From: Paenibacillus sp. JCM 10914
GTDB lineage: Bacteria; Bacillota; Bacilli; Paenibacillales; Paenibacillaceae
DNA length: 64,000 nt
Assembly: GCF_001315105.1 (NCBI RefSeq)
Contig: NZ_BAZR01000001.1
Coordinates: forward strand, 248,001-312,000
Direction of reading: 5' to 3'
The notes beneath the pieces are model-generated. The model did no database searches. It worked only from the letters and a program-made list of their open reading frames with translations, and had not been told where the DNA came from. This document shows positions 8,016-18,889 of this stretch, piece after piece. Numbering within the stretch: the first letter of the stretch is position 1; every line of letters starts with the position of its first letter. The translations under genes and the position numbers were made by a program.

Positions 8016-9680
8016 ATGAAGAAACACAAGAAAATGTTGCTACTCATGACACTGATTCTTGCATTTAGTTCAGTGTTGGCCGCATGCGGAGCAAACAACA
8101 ATGATCAAGGTGCTAACAACGGGGAAAACGGAGAGAAACCGAAAGAGCAGATCTTCCGTATGAACCTTGCTTCTGATCCTCCAACATTGGATCCGGGATT
8201 AGCTCAGGATAATACATCGAACACGGTAATCAGTGCTGTGTTTGAAGGCTTGGTCATTAAAGGTGAAGATGGCACAGAACTGCCAGGCGTTGCCAAAAAC
8301 TGGGACGTGTCCGAAGATGGATTGAAATATGTTTTCAACCTTCGCCAAGATGCGAAATGGAGCAACGGCGATTCAGTAACGGCTAAAGATTTCGAATTCG
8401 CATGGAAACGCGTGCTTGATCCGAATGCAGCCCCAGCATCACCATATGCTTATCAGCTGTATTACATCAAGAATGCTGAAGCTTACAACAACGGTGACGT
8501 TGCGGATGCCGGTGAAGTTGGCGTAAAGGCAACGGATGATTATACGCTTGAAGTTACGCTTGAGAATCCAACACCGTACTTCCTGAGCTTGATGTCATTC
8601 CAAACTTACTTCCCAGTTCATAGCTCTGTAGAAGGTAATGCTTCTTGGGCTACTAAACCAGATACCTTAATCGGTAATGGTCCGTTCAAAGTTTCACAAA
8701 TGACTAAAGGTCAGAAGATTGAACTCGTGAAAAATGATCAATATTGGGATCTTGAATCCATTAAACTTGACAAAGTATCCATGAGCATCGTAAACAGTTC
8801 AGCTACCGAGTTGGCAAGTTATCGCAACAACGAGCTGGATTATGCAGGTCATCCAACGGGCAATATCCCTACGGACCAGTTGAATGCTGTTAAGAACGAG
8901 CTTAGTGACGAACTGATGATTAAAGGTATCTCCTCTACCTATTTCTATATTTTCAACACAACTGAAGAGCCATTTGACAATGTGAAGATTCGTAAAGCGT
9001 TCTCTATGGCAGTAGATCGTAATGCAATTGTTGAGAAGATTACACAAGGCGGACAACTCCCTGCCTTCGGATTCGTACCTCCAGGTATCAAAGGTGAGCA
9101 TGAAGAATACCGTGAGGAAGTTTCGGATGCATACTTCGAAGAGAACCTCGAAGAAGCGAAGAAACTGCTAGAGGAAGGTATGCAGGAAAAAGGCTACACT
9201 ACGCTGCCAGAAGTTACACTGATTCACAACTCGGATGACAACCACAAGAAAATTGCGCTTGCCATCACCGACATGTGGAAGAAGAACCTTGGCGTGACCG
9301 TGAAAGTTCAAAACCAAGAATGGGGCGTATTCCTGAAGAACCGTGACAACCTGGATTATCAGATTGCGCGTTCCGGCTGGGGTGCGGACTATAACGACCC
9401 GATGACTTATATCGATATGTGGACGTCTAATGGCGGTAACAACGATACAGGCTTCAAGAACGAACAATACGACAACCTTGTCAAGGAAGCTTATGCCACC
9501 GACGACAATGCGAAGCGTATGGAACTGATGGCTGAGGCTGAGAAGATCCTCGTGGAGGAGAACCAAGTGGTTATGCCGCTGTACTACTACTCCAGCGTGT
9601 CTCTGGTTAAACCATGGGTGAAGAACCTGCATCTGGACTATAAAGGCGATATTGATTTCACACGTGCATATATTGAGTAG
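8016..9680 (+). CDS. oppA: oligopeptide ABC transporter, substrate-binding lipoprotein
   Basis: Membrane-tethered peptide receptor for the OppBCDF importer. The 554-aa product has a lipobox LAAC with Cys24, an Asn/Gly-rich linker, then the SBP_bac_5 fold: SDPPTLDPGLAQDNTS, FNLRQDAKWSNGDSVTAKDFEFAWKR is the family signature, and a GWGADYNDPMTYIDM loop near the C-terminus. The start ATG 8016 follows GAGGGGGATAAG. It is the first gene of a five-gene operon; the hairpin after it probably lowers distal expression so that the receptor is made in excess. Opp systems import peptides for nutrition and for peptide signalling in sporulating bacilli; the specificity here cannot be read from sequence. Confidence 0.93.
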   Translation: MKKHKKMLLLMTLILAFSSVLAACGANNNDQGANNGENGEKPKEQIFRMNLASDPPTLDPGLAQDNTSNTVISAVFEGLVIKGEDGTELPGVAKNWDVSEDGLKYVFNLRQDAKWSNGDSVTAKDFEFAWKRVLDPNAAPASPYAYQLYYIKNAEAYNNGDVADAGEVGVKATDDYTLEVTLENPTPYFLSLMSFQTYFPVHSSVEGNASWATKPDTLIGNGPFKVSQMTKGQKIELVKNDQYWDLESIKLDKVSMSIVNSSATELASYRNNELDYAGHPTGNIPTDQLNAVKNELSDELMIKGISSTYFYIFNTTEEPFDNVKIRKAFSMAVDRNAIVEKITQGGQLPAFGFVPPGIKGEHEEYREEVSDAYFEENLEEAKKLLEEGMQEKGYTTLPEVTLIHNSDDNHKKIALAITDMWKKNLGVTVKVQNQEWGVFLKNRDNLDYQIARSGWGADYNDPMTYIDMWTSNGGNNDTGFKNEQYDNLVKEAYATDDNAKRMELMAEAEKILVEENQVVMPLYYYSSVSLVKPWVKNLHLDYKGDIDFTRAYIE

Positions 9681-9715
9681 TCTTTTGTAAGACTTTGAAA
9701 GTAAAAGGTTACTGT

Positions 9716-9768
9716 TCGGGATATATATGTGGGGCTTCATCTGAACCTCATATATATCCCGATTTTTT
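9716..9768 (+). terminator. strong hairpin between oppA and oppB (partial terminator)
   Basis: A perfect 14-bp stem (9716-9729 with 9749-9762) and 19-nt loop followed by TTTTTT. It lies inside the opp operon, so it is likely a leaky terminator or 3'-end stabiliser for abundant oppA mRNA. Confidence 0.8.
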
Positions 9769-9833
9769 GTATGGCGTAACGACTTCCAAATCTTGTATTG
9801 GTTTAGAACATTCACGAGCAGGAGGCATTCAAC

Positions 9834-10766
9834 ATGCTGAGGTATGTGGCGAGTAAGTTTTTTTACATGCTTGTATCGTTGTTCATACTGATCTCAGCCA
9901 CTTTTTTTCTTATGAAAGCCATACCGGGCGATCCGTTTATGGGAGAGAAAAAGCCTTCGCCTGAAATCTTGGCGAGGCTGATGGAGCAGTATGATTTAGA
10001 TAAACCGGTATTTCAGCAGTACACGAAATACCTGGGCAATATTATTCAGGGTGATTTGGGCTTGTCCATGAAGCATCAGGGACAATACGTAACAGACATC
10101 ATATTGGATACTTTCGGTCCGTCACTGAGACTCGGTCTGATCGCTATCGTTGTATCCGTCATCGTTGGGGTACTTCTTGGTATGCTGGCAGCCCTGTATC
10201 ACCGTAAACTGATCGACAATGTGGCGATGATCGTATCCGTTCTGGGTATCGCGGTGCCGAGCTTTGTGCTCGCATCTTTGCTGCAGTTCCTGTTGGCCGA
10301 GAAAGCCGGGATATTCAATGTCATGGGCTTTGACGGACCGCTCGATTACGTGCTGCCAGTTATGGCGCTGTCCGCTCAACCGATTGCGTTTATCGCTCGC
10401 TTGACAAGGTCCAGTATGCTGGAAGTGCTGCATTCCGATTATATCAAGACGGCTAAGGCAAAAGGACTTAACTGGTTCGCTATTATGTTCCGTCACGTCA
10501 TTCGTAACGGGATCTTGCCGGTCGTGACGTATGTCGGTCCTATGACGGCGAATATTATTACCGGTTCTGTTGTTATTGAGCAGATCTTCGGTATCGGTGG
10601 TATCGGTAAGCAGTTTGTGGAGAGTATTACAAACCGTGACTATACCGTCATAATGGGAATTACCATATTCTACGGCATCCTGTTAATGCTGGCGCGATTT
10701 ATCACGGACATCGTCTATGTGCTCGTTGATCCGCGTATTAAATTGTCCGGCGGGAAGGAGGGGTAG
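9834..10766 (+). CDS. oppB: oligopeptide ABC transporter, permease
   Basis: Inner-membrane permease of the peptide importer, 310 aa. It has the typical N-terminal helix, then the long extracytoplasmic segment, and five further helices with the EAA-loop signature near RSSMLEVLHSDYIKTAKAKGL, which contacts the ATPases. ATG 9834 follows AGGAGGCATTCAAC. It is 2 nt upstream of oppC, so the pair is translationally coupled. Confidence 0.93.
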   Translation: MLRYVASKFFYMLVSLFILISATFFLMKAIPGDPFMGEKKPSPEILARLMEQYDLDKPVFQQYTKYLGNIIQGDLGLSMKHQGQYVTDIILDTFGPSLRLGLIAIVVSVIVGVLLGMLAALYHRKLIDNVAMIVSVLGIAVPSFVLASLLQFLLAEKAGIFNVMGFDGPLDYVLPVMALSAQPIAFIARLTRSSMLEVLHSDYIKTAKAKGLNWFAIMFRHVIRNGILPVVTYVGPMTANIITGSVVIEQIFGIGGIGKQFVESITNRDYTVIMGITIFYGILLMLARFITDIVYVLVDPRIKLSGGKEG

Positions 10767-10768
10767 AT

Positions 10769-11719
10769 ATGGCGACAGAGAACAAAATGACTCATCCAGC
10801 AGCTCAGAATTTAACACCGGAGGATTTCCAGAAGATTGGTCCAGATGAGAAACAATCGGAAGTAATCCAGCGGGAGAGCTTGTCATCGTGGAAGGATTCC
10901 TGGGAGAGACTGCGTAAGAACAAGCTGGCCATGTCCGGCTTGGTCATTATGATACTGATTATTTTCATGGCGATTATCGGCCCGATCATTTCGGTATATG
11001 ATTACGAAACCAATGATTTGATGAATACGAACATGCCGCCTTCGGCCGAGCATTGGTTCGGAACGGATGATCTGGGTCGCGACGTCTTCGTCCGTACATG
11101 GATGGGAGCACGCATCTCGCTTACCGTCGGTTTGGCTGCCGCTGCCATCGACTTGATCATCGGTGTTATTTACGGAGGGATGATGGGCTACTTCGGTGGT
11201 CGAGTGGATGAGTTCATGAATAAGTTTGCTGAAATCCTGTACTCGATCCCTTACCTGCTCGTAACGATCTTGCTGCTCGTGGTTTTCGAACCAAGCCTGG
11301 GTACGATTATACTGGCCCTGACGATTACAGGATGGATTAATATGTCCTGGATTGTGCGGGGCGAAATCATGCAACTGAAGAGCAGGGAGTTCGTGCTTGC
11401 TTCTCGCTCGATGGGCGCAAGCGCTCCAAGGCTGTTGTTCCGACATCTGATTCCGAATGCCATGGGTCCGATCATCGTTACCCTGACGTTATCCGTGCCA
11501 AGTGCGATCTTCGCGGAGGCGTTCCTAAGTTTCCTGGGTCTTGGTGTTCAGGCGCCGGTTGCGTCATGGGGTTCCATGATCAACGACGCCCTTTCCGGCT
11601 GGATGTACTATCCATGGCGGATGTTGTTCCCGGCACTCTTTATCAGTTTAACGATGTTAGCATTTAACATTTTCGGTGATGGCTTGCGTGATGCACTTGA
11701 TCCGAAATTGAAAAAATAG
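10769..11719 (+). CDS. oppC: oligopeptide ABC transporter, permease
   Basis: The second permease subunit, 316 aa, with the OppC N-terminal region (SSWKDSWERLRKNKLAMSGL) followed by six helices and the EAA loop LKSREFVLASRSMGASAPRLLFRHLIPN. The HWFGTDDLGRDVFVRTW motif is diagnostic of the OppC/DppC family. It partners with OppB and is coupled to it with a 2-nt gap. Start ATG 10769 with GGAGGGGTAGAT upstream; the frame is intact. Confidence 0.93.
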   Translation: MATENKMTHPAAQNLTPEDFQKIGPDEKQSEVIQRESLSSWKDSWERLRKNKLAMSGLVIMILIIFMAIIGPIISVYDYETNDLMNTNMPPSAEHWFGTDDLGRDVFVRTWMGARISLTVGLAAAAIDLIIGVIYGGMMGYFGGRVDEFMNKFAEILYSIPYLLVTILLLVVFEPSLGTIILALTITGWINMSWIVRGEIMQLKSREFVLASRSMGASAPRLLFRHLIPNAMGPIIVTLTLSVPSAIFAEAFLSFLGLGVQAPVASWGSMINDALSGWMYYPWRMLFPALFISLTMLAFNIFGDGLRDALDPKLKK

Positions 11720-11733
11720 GGAGGTGGGAAGGT

Positions 11734-12725
<992 letters not shown>

Positions 12726-12729
<4 letters not shown>

Positions 12730-13663
12730 AGGATAACCACTTGATTGAGGTGAAGGGCCTCAAGAAGTATTTCAATGTTGGAAACGGCAATGTTCTGAAG
12801 GCTGTAGATAACCTGAACTTCTATATTCGCGAAGGCGAGACGCTTGGAATGGTGGGCGAATCCGGCTGCGGTAAATCGACGGCTGGCCGGACGATCCTAA
12901 GATTATATGAGCCGACGGCTGGCAGCGTGAACTTCAACGGAACGGATATCTACAAGCTATCCCCGAAGAAGATGAAGCGATGCGCCGGGATATGCAGATG
13001 ATCTTCCAGGATCCGTATGCTTCGCTCAACCCGAGATTTACGGTATCGGATATTATCGGCGAGGCGCTGGATATTCACGGGATGGCCGGCAGCCGTGCTG
13101 AACGGAAGAAGCGGATCGAGGAACTGCTGGATATGGTTGGTTTGAACAGCGATCACGCTACGCGGTACCCGCATGAGTTCTCCGGCGGACAGCGTCAACG
13201 GATTGGCATTGCACGTGCGCTTGCCGTGAATCCGAAGTTTATTATCTGTGACGAGCCCATCTCTGCGCTTGACGTATCCATTCAAGCTCAAGTTGTCAAT
13301 TTGCTCAAGGATTTGCAGGATCGGCTGGGTCTGACGTATCTGTTCATTGCCCATGATCTGTCCATGGTGAAGCATATCAGTGACCGCGTAGCGGTTATGT
13401 ACCTCGGTAAGATGGTGGAATTGGCGGACAGTGAAGAGTTGTATGCGAATCCACTGCACCCCTATACAAAGACGTTGTTGTCAGCAATCCCGATCCCGGA
13501 CCCGGAGATCGAGGCGAACAAACAGCGGCTTAAGATGGAAGGCGATCAGCAAGGGCCGATCACCGCAGCCAAAGGTGAGGATGGGACTGTACAGCTCGAT
13601 CTGGACGATACCGAACTTGTTGAGGTGTCCAAAGGGCATTGGGTGGCAAAGGCTTATGCTTGA
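12726..13663 (+). CDS. oppF: oligopeptide ABC transporter, ATP-binding protein (frame broken at ~12977)
   Basis: The second ATPase of the importer. Walker A GESGCGKS lies near residue 45; the signature FSGGQRQR, Walker [12 protein letters not shown] and switch IAHDLSMV follow in a second frame. The frames meet at 12971-12982: adding one G after AAG at 12977 restores [14 protein letters not shown], the family sequence, and gives 312 aa. I take this as a one-base sequence error; as written, the protein would lack the Q-loop onward. It ends before a hairpin terminator. Confidence 0.88.
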
Positions 13664-13697
13664 TGGCTTGAGCCATGACGATAGATGCAATTACGAC

Positions 13698-13733
13698 AGC
13701 CGCGGGCATTACGCCTGCGGCTATTCTTTTCCT
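13698..13733 (+). terminator. terminator of the opp operon
   Basis: A 10-bp stem AGCCGCGGGC / GCCTGCGGCT followed by ATTCTTTTCCTTT. Confidence 0.7.
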
Positions 13734-13826
13734 TTGACGCACAATGCCAACATTCGGTACAATCAAGAAAGGTTTTATTTATATAGAATAAATCTGATTG
13801 CGACGCTAGAATAGGAGGCAGACCCC

Positions 13827-15457
13827 ATGAATATCGTTCCGGAACCGTTGTCCCTCTCATCGCGTCTTGCTCATCAATATATTCACCAGTTCGAACAGGT
13901 CAAAGGATTCTATGGTGAAGATTATCGCAGCGAGCGTGGAAATGCCGAGCGGATGAAATGGCTGGATCATTCTGAAGACACACGAGTTCAGCGGCAAGCG
14001 CTGACAGACTGTCTTCGGACGTATAGTAAGAAATTCAATAATCACCATGCCGTACATACATCTCTGGACCTTCTGGCTCAGAAGGGGACTTTAACCATGG
14101 TTGGCGGTCAACAAAGCGGTTTGTTCTCAGGGCCGCTGCTTGTTATATATAAAGCGATATCCGTTATTCAAGCGGCACGCGAGGCGCAAGCACGTCTCCG
14201 TCGCCCGGTAGTGCCAGTGTTCTGGATCGCGGGCGAAGATCATGATTGGGATGAAGTGAACCATGCGTATTTCCAGGGACAGGGGCATCAGATTAACAAG
14301 ATCAAGCTCGATCCGAAGGATGGCCTCAGAACGTCTGTAAGCTATACGGATGTAACGGGGGAAGACTGGGAGGCGATGCTGCAGGAGCTGCAGCAGCAGC
14401 TTTCCGATGGCGTTAATAAGCAGGAGCTTATCCAGTTGGCGCGTATGTCGGTTCAGGATACAACCTCATTAAGTGAAGCCTTTGCCAAGCTGCTCGGAGC
14501 ATTGTTCGGGCGATATGGCTTGATCCTGCTCGATTCGGCCGACCCTGGGCTTCGTGCACTCGAGATTCCTGTGTTCGAATCACTTATAAAGCGCAGTAAG
14601 AATCTAGCCTTTCGTACCAACAAGCTGCCAGAGATATTGCCGGTCTTGGATATGAGGTTCAAGCGGACGTAGCCGAGAACGGGGCGAATCTGTTCTATCT
14701 GCATGAAGGAAGGAGATTGCTGTTGTACCGTGACGGCGACGTCTTCTCGGATCGTAAGGGAATGGTATCACTCACGGAGCAGCAACTGCTGGAGCAGCTT
14801 CACCAGCATCCGGAGCGATTCAGCAACAATGTGTTAACGCGTCCGATTATGCAGGATTCCTTGCTGCCCGTGCTCGGTACGATTCTGGGGCCAGGGGAGA
14901 TTGCGTACTGGTCCATTACCCGATATGCATTCGCGGATATGGGACTGCAGATGCCGCTCATCATCCCGCGCATGTCATTCTCGTTGATAGACGATAACGT
15001 TCGGAAGCAGATGGAGAAATATGAACTATCCTTTCAGGATGTGATTTCGTCACTCGCTGCGAAGCGCAAGCAATGGCTGGACAGCCAAGATGAGCTTCGG
15101 CTCGATGAACGATTCCGCCAGACGAAGGAGCAGTTCGAAGAATTATATCAACCGCTAATTGAAGATCTTGGCAGAATGCAGCAAGGACTGTTAAGATTAG
15201 GGATGAAGAACAAAGATAAAATTTCAGAACAGATGGATTATTTGCTGAATCAAGCAAGGAATGCGCTCGAACAACAGCATGAAGCCGCACTAGCGCAGTG
15301 GCAACGCATTGAGCATACGCTACTGCCGAATGGTGTGCCGCAGGAGCGGGTTTATAATATTTTCGAATATATGAACCGTTACGGGGTGGACCTTGTGGAT
15401 CGTTTAATGGAGGTTCCATATGAAGGTTCGGGCATTCACCGGGTGATTTACGTATAA
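13827..15457 (+). CDS. bshC: bacillithiol synthase, cysteine-adding (frame broken near 14620)
   Basis: Putative cysteine ligase of bacillithiol synthesis (former YllA). The first part carries GGQQSGLFSGPLLVIYKA and PVFWIAGEDHDWDEVNH, both family signatures of the nucleotide-binding core; the second part carries EVQADVAENGANLFYLHE and the C-terminal coiled coil. The frames must be joined somewhere in 14600-14640. One base lost there restores ..AARDIAGLGYEVQAD.. and a 543-aa protein, the usual length; the exact base is uncertain. ATG 13827 follows AGGAGGCAGACCCC. Placement just upstream of mraZ agrees with B. subtilis, apart from the intervening ahcY. Confidence 0.87.
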
Positions 15458-15494
15458 TGTTCCAAGTAGATTGTATCCGACAGGAGGTTGTTAC

Positions 15495-16762
15495 ATGAAT
15501 TCATTATCTGTACAGAACAGCAGCGTAGCGGATTTGAAGTTGGCGCCAGAAGGTCATTTGAAGATTGATTGGGTTAAAGCGCATATGCCGGTATTGAACC
15601 GCGTGCGCGAGCAGTTTGAACAAGAGCTTCCGTTTAAGGGCTTGAAAGTAGCTATCTCCTTGCATTTGGAAGCCAAAACCGCTTACCTGGCCAAAGTTAT
15701 ACAGGCTGGAGGGGCAGAAGTCACCATAACCGGCAGCAACCCACTCTCCACGCAGGACGATGTGTGTGCAGCATTGGTAGAGGATGCATCACCGTGTTCG
15801 CCAAATATAATCCGGATCCGGCGGAGTATAAACAGCACCTAATCTCAACGCTGGAGACGAGACCGGATTTGATTATCGATGACGGCGGTGATCTTGTTAC
15901 GATCCTGCATGCTGAGCGTCCGGACCTGCTAGAAGGGGTTCGCGGTGGAGCTGAGGAGACTACGACCGGTATCCTGCGGTTGAAATCGCTGGAGAAGGAA
16001 GGCGCCTTGAAATTCCCGATGGTAGCCGTAAATGATGCGTATTGCAAATACTTATTCGATAATCGCTACGGCACAGGGCAATCGGTCTGGGATGGTATTA
16101 ACCGGACAACCAACCTGGTGGTTGCGGGCAAGACGGTCGTTGTCGTAGGCTATGGTTGGTGCGGTAAAGGCGTGGCGATGCGCGCCAAAGGTCTCGGGGC
16201 TAACGTGATTGTGACCGAGATTGATGCGATTAAGGCCGTGGAAGCCTACATGGACGGATTCCATGTCATGCCGATGCGTGAAGCCGCGAAGCTGGGAGAT
16301 TTCTTTGTGACGGTTACCGGGAACCGTGATGTGATCAGCGGAGAGGATTTCGACGTGATGAAAGACGGGGCTATCCTGTCCAATGCTGGTCATTTCGATG
16401 TAGAGGTGAACAAACCGGATCTAATGGAGCGCTCTCAATCCGTTCGCACGGTACGTCGCAATATTGAGGAATATCAGTTGAAGGATGGTCGCAAGGTGTA
16501 TTTGCTTGCCGAAGGACGGCTTGTTAATCTCGCAGCAGGAGATGGGCATCCAGCTGAAATCATGGACATGACGTTTGCGCTCCAGGCCCTTTCACTCAAG
16601 CATGTGAATGATGAGTACCAGCGTATCGGTAATCGTGTCGTCAATGTTCCTTACCATCTGGATGAACAAGTAGCCAAGTATAAATTGGAAAGTCTAGGCA
16701 TCTCGATTGACAGCCTTAGTGCAGAACAGAAATCCTACCTGGACAGCTGGGCTCAGCACTAG
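15495..16762 (+). CDS. ahcY: S-adenosylhomocysteinase, short type (frame broken at ~15786)
   Basis: NAD-dependent hydrolysis of S-adenosylhomocysteine to adenosine and homocysteine. Conserved segments include SLHLEAKTAYL, GSNPLSTQDDV, DDGGDLVTILH, the active-site NDAYCKYLFDNRYGTGQS and the NAD-binding VVVGYGWCGKGVA. Two frames meet at 15786: one extra G (GATGGC) gives V-E-D-G-I-T-V-F-A-K-Y-N-P and 422 aa. It lacks the roughly 40-residue insertion of proteobacterial and animal enzymes, so it is the archaeal/Thermotoga-like short class. Start ATG 15495 follows AGGAGG. Many bacilli instead use MtnN plus LuxS, so this gene is a notable local insertion between bshC and mraZ. Confidence 0.9.
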
Positions 16763-16790
16763 AGCCACAGTCAGTTCGAGCCTATGCGAA

Positions 16791-16829
16791 GCCTCCTTTT
16801 GTTCCCTTGTGGAACGAAGGGGGTTTTTT
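16791..16829 (+). terminator. terminator after ahcY
   Basis: Stem CCTCCTTTTGTTCC / GGAACGAAGGGGG with a 5-nt loop and TTTTTT tail. Confidence 0.85.
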
Positions 16830-16914
16830 GACGCGTTTCAATATGAAAGAAATATCCAAAAAAAGAGAGGTTTGAATGAAGGGATTTGATTCTTGACGCC
16901 GAATCTATTATCCT

Positions 16915-16944
16915 AAAGTGGTGGAAAGTGGTGCAAAGTGGTGA
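16915..16944 (+). promoter_or_regulatory. three tandem MraZ-box-like operator repeats
   Basis: Three uninterrupted 10-bp direct repeats AAAGTGGTGN (16915, 16925, 16935) end 26 nt before the mraZ start. The unit matches the MraZ operator described in mollicutes (AAAGTG plus four) and the TGG-containing repeats of E. coli mraZ. The 10-bp period puts the boxes on one face of the helix, suiting the ring-shaped MraZ oligomer. Autoregulation of the division cluster is therefore likely. I could not fix the promoter; a TATTAT at 16906-16911 lies just upstream but has no well-spaced -35. Confidence 0.8.
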
Positions 16945-16970
16945 ATCGGGGTTAAGGAGTGGTGTGCCTG

Positions 16971-17408
16971 ATGTTTATGGGGGAGTTTCAGCATAGCATC
17001 GACGACAAGGGACGAATCATTATCCCTGCCAAATTTCGTGACCTCCTGGGCACCTCGTTTGTTGTCACCCGCGGTTTGGACCAATGCCTCTTTGTTTACC
17101 CGAAGGAAGAATGGTCCATCATGGAGCAGAAGCTCAAATCCCTCTCGCTGATGAAGTCGGACGCCAGAGCGTTTACCCGGTTTTTTTTCTCCGGGGCGAC
17201 GGAATGCGAATGGGATAAACAGGGAAGGGTAAATTTGCCGGGCAATTTGCGCGAGTTCGCCAAGCTGGAGAAAGAATGCGTCGTGATCGGCGTATCAAGC
17301 CGGGTGGAGATCTGGAGCAAGGAGCAATGGCAAAGTTACTATCAGCAGTCGGAGGAAGCCTTTAACGACATCGCTGAGAAATTGGTTGACCTTGATTTCG
17401 ATCTGTAA
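16971..17408 (+). CDS. mraZ: transcriptional regulator MraZ
   Basis: A 145-aa DNA-binding protein built of two AbrB-like swapped-hairpin repeats, with the two DxxGR signatures at [11 protein letters not shown] (N-terminal half) and [11 protein letters not shown] (C-terminal half). It forms rings and represses or tunes its own operon through tandem boxes, which are present just upstream. ATG 16971 (MFMGEFQHS) is the usual family start. It heads the division and wall cluster; rsmH follows after 62 nt. Confidence 0.93.
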   Translation: MFMGEFQHSIDDKGRIIIPAKFRDLLGTSFVVTRGLDQCLFVYPKEEWSIMEQKLKSLSLMKSDARAFTRFFFSGATECEWDKQGRVNLPGNLREFAKLEKECVVIGVSSRVEIWSKEQWQSYYQQSEEAFNDIAEKLVDLDFDL

Positions 17409-17470
17409 TCAATTCAACACAAGCAAGTATGGAAAATCATGAACACTAGACACAATGGAGGGCTGCAGCT

Positions 17471-18424
17471 TTGTTTCATCACATCACGGTGCTTAAGAAA
17501 GAAGCGACAGAAGGGCTGCGCATCAAACCAAACGGTATATATGTTGACTGTACGCTCGGTGGAGCAGGGCATAGTTCGCTTATTGCTTCCCAGCTAAGTT
17601 CGGAAGGACGCTTGATTGCACTGGATCAGGATGACTGGGCATTGAATAATGCACGGGAGGCCATGGGTGCATATGCAGACCGCGTCACGCTTGTCAAAAC
17701 CAACTTTCGCGATTTGGAGGAGGTGCTCCGAAGCGAGGTTGGCGTGAATGACAACGGACATCCGGGCGTTGATGGCATACTGTTCGATTTGGGCGTATCT
17801 TCTCCGCAGTTTGACGAAGGGGAGAGAGGTTTCAGCTACAATCATGATGCACCGCTGGACATGCGGATGGATCAATCCGCGGAACTTACGGCCGCCAAGA
17901 TTGTGAATGAATGGCCAGAGCAAGAGATTGCACGTATTTTATACGAATACGGCGAGGAGAAGTTCTCGCGCCGAATTGCGAAAGTGATCGTTGAAAGAAG
18001 GGTACAGAGTCCTATTCAGACAACCGGAGAGCTTGTCGAAATGATTAAGGAAGGGATTCCGGCCGCGGCTCGCAGAACGGGCGGTCACCCGGCGAAACGT
18101 AGTTTCCAAGCATTTCGTATCGCGGTAAATGATGAACTCGGCGCGTTCAAGGATGCACTTCATCAAGCCGTAAGATGCCTCGCACCGGGCGGCAGGGTAT
18201 CCGTTATTACGTTCCATTCGCTCGAAGATCGGATTTGTAAACAAATTTTCAATAGCTACATTCCTAAATGCACATGCCCACCAGATTTTCCAATGTGTGT
18301 ATGCGGTGGCGGACAAGGTGAACTGAAACTGGTCAACCGTAAGCCGCTCATACCGACAGCGGAAGAGATTGAGCATAACCCAAGAGCAAGATCGGCTAAA
18401 CTGCGGATTGCGGAAAAGCTGTAA
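17471..18424 (+). CDS. rsmH: 16S rRNA m4C1402 N4-methyltransferase
   Basis: SAM-dependent methylation of C1402 of 16S rRNA in the P site. The 317-aa protein has [14 protein letters not shown], the SAM-binding [43 protein letters not shown] and the late [12 protein letters not shown] motif. The TTG start at 17471 has GGAGGG 7 nt upstream. It sits between mraZ and ftsL as in nearly all Firmicutes (formerly mraW, ylxA). Confidence 0.94.
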   Translation: MFHHITVLKKEATEGLRIKPNGIYVDCTLGGAGHSSLIASQLSSEGRLIALDQDDWALNNAREAMGAYADRVTLVKTNFRDLEEVLRSEVGVNDNGHPGVDGILFDLGVSSPQFDEGERGFSYNHDAPLDMRMDQSAELTAAKIVNEWPEQEIARILYEYGEEKFSRRIAKVIVERRVQSPIQTTGELVEMIKEGIPAAARRTGGHPAKRSFQAFRIAVNDELGAFKDALHQAVRCLAPGGRVSVITFHSLEDRICKQIFNSYIPKCTCPPDFPMCVCGGGQGELKLVNRKPLIPTAEEIEHNPRARSAKLRIAEKL

Positions 18425-18460
18425 TCGAAGCGATAAATCCCAGAAGAAGGAGAATCAGCC

Positions 18461-18871
18461 ATGGCATACACTCGCGGCAATCTTGCCGTACAGGAGAGAC
18501 AGGAAGAGAAGCAGTCCGCTTATGTTGAGAAAACCAAAGTCATTAAACGCCGCTCTCAGCTACCTCAAAGAGAAAAACTGCTGTATTTGATGTCCGTTGT
18601 ATTCATGGTAATCGTTACGGGCGTCGTTGGCATGAGTCACGTCCATTCCTATGATTTGAATCGTCAAATCCAGGCGACGGATCGGCAGATCTCGGAAGCG
18701 AATCGCAATATCGATTTGCTTCAGGTGGAGAAGCAGACGCTTGAGGTACAGATTCTGGATAAGGCAAAAGAGCTTGGTTACGTGCCGATTGAAAATCAAA
18801 ACATGATCCATTTAGCTCCGGTCTCGGGTAACTCCGGGACATCTGGAACAGACTCGGGACAAAATGATTGA
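18461..18871 (+). CDS. ftsL: cell division protein FtsL
   Basis: A 136-aa bitopic membrane protein with a basic cytoplasmic tail (about residues 1-45), one transmembrane helix (YLMSVVFMVIVTGVVGM) and an extracytoplasmic leucine-zipper-like coiled coil (about 65-105). It bridges DivIC and PBP2B at the septum. The identity rests on this topology and on its position between rsmH and pbpB, since FtsL sequence is poorly conserved. RBS AGAAGGAG precedes ATG 18461. Confidence 0.85.
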   Translation: MAYTRGNLAVQERQEEKQSAYVEKTKVIKRRSQLPQREKLLYLMSVVFMVIVTGVVGMSHVHSYDLNRQIQATDRQISEANRNIDLLQVEKQTLEVQILDKAKELGYVPIENQNMIHLAPVSGNSGTSGTDSGQND

Positions 18872-18889
18872 AGTGTGAGGTTTTGACCG

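Noticed and set aside
9168..9815. Minus-strand ORF of 215 codons opposite the oppA 3' end
   Set aside because: Antisense to oppA; the protein is His/Val-rich and without domain signal, typical of a shadow frame.
16886..16911. TTGATT/TATTAT as the mraZ promoter
   Set aside because: The spacer is only 14 bp; not convincing enough to annotate.
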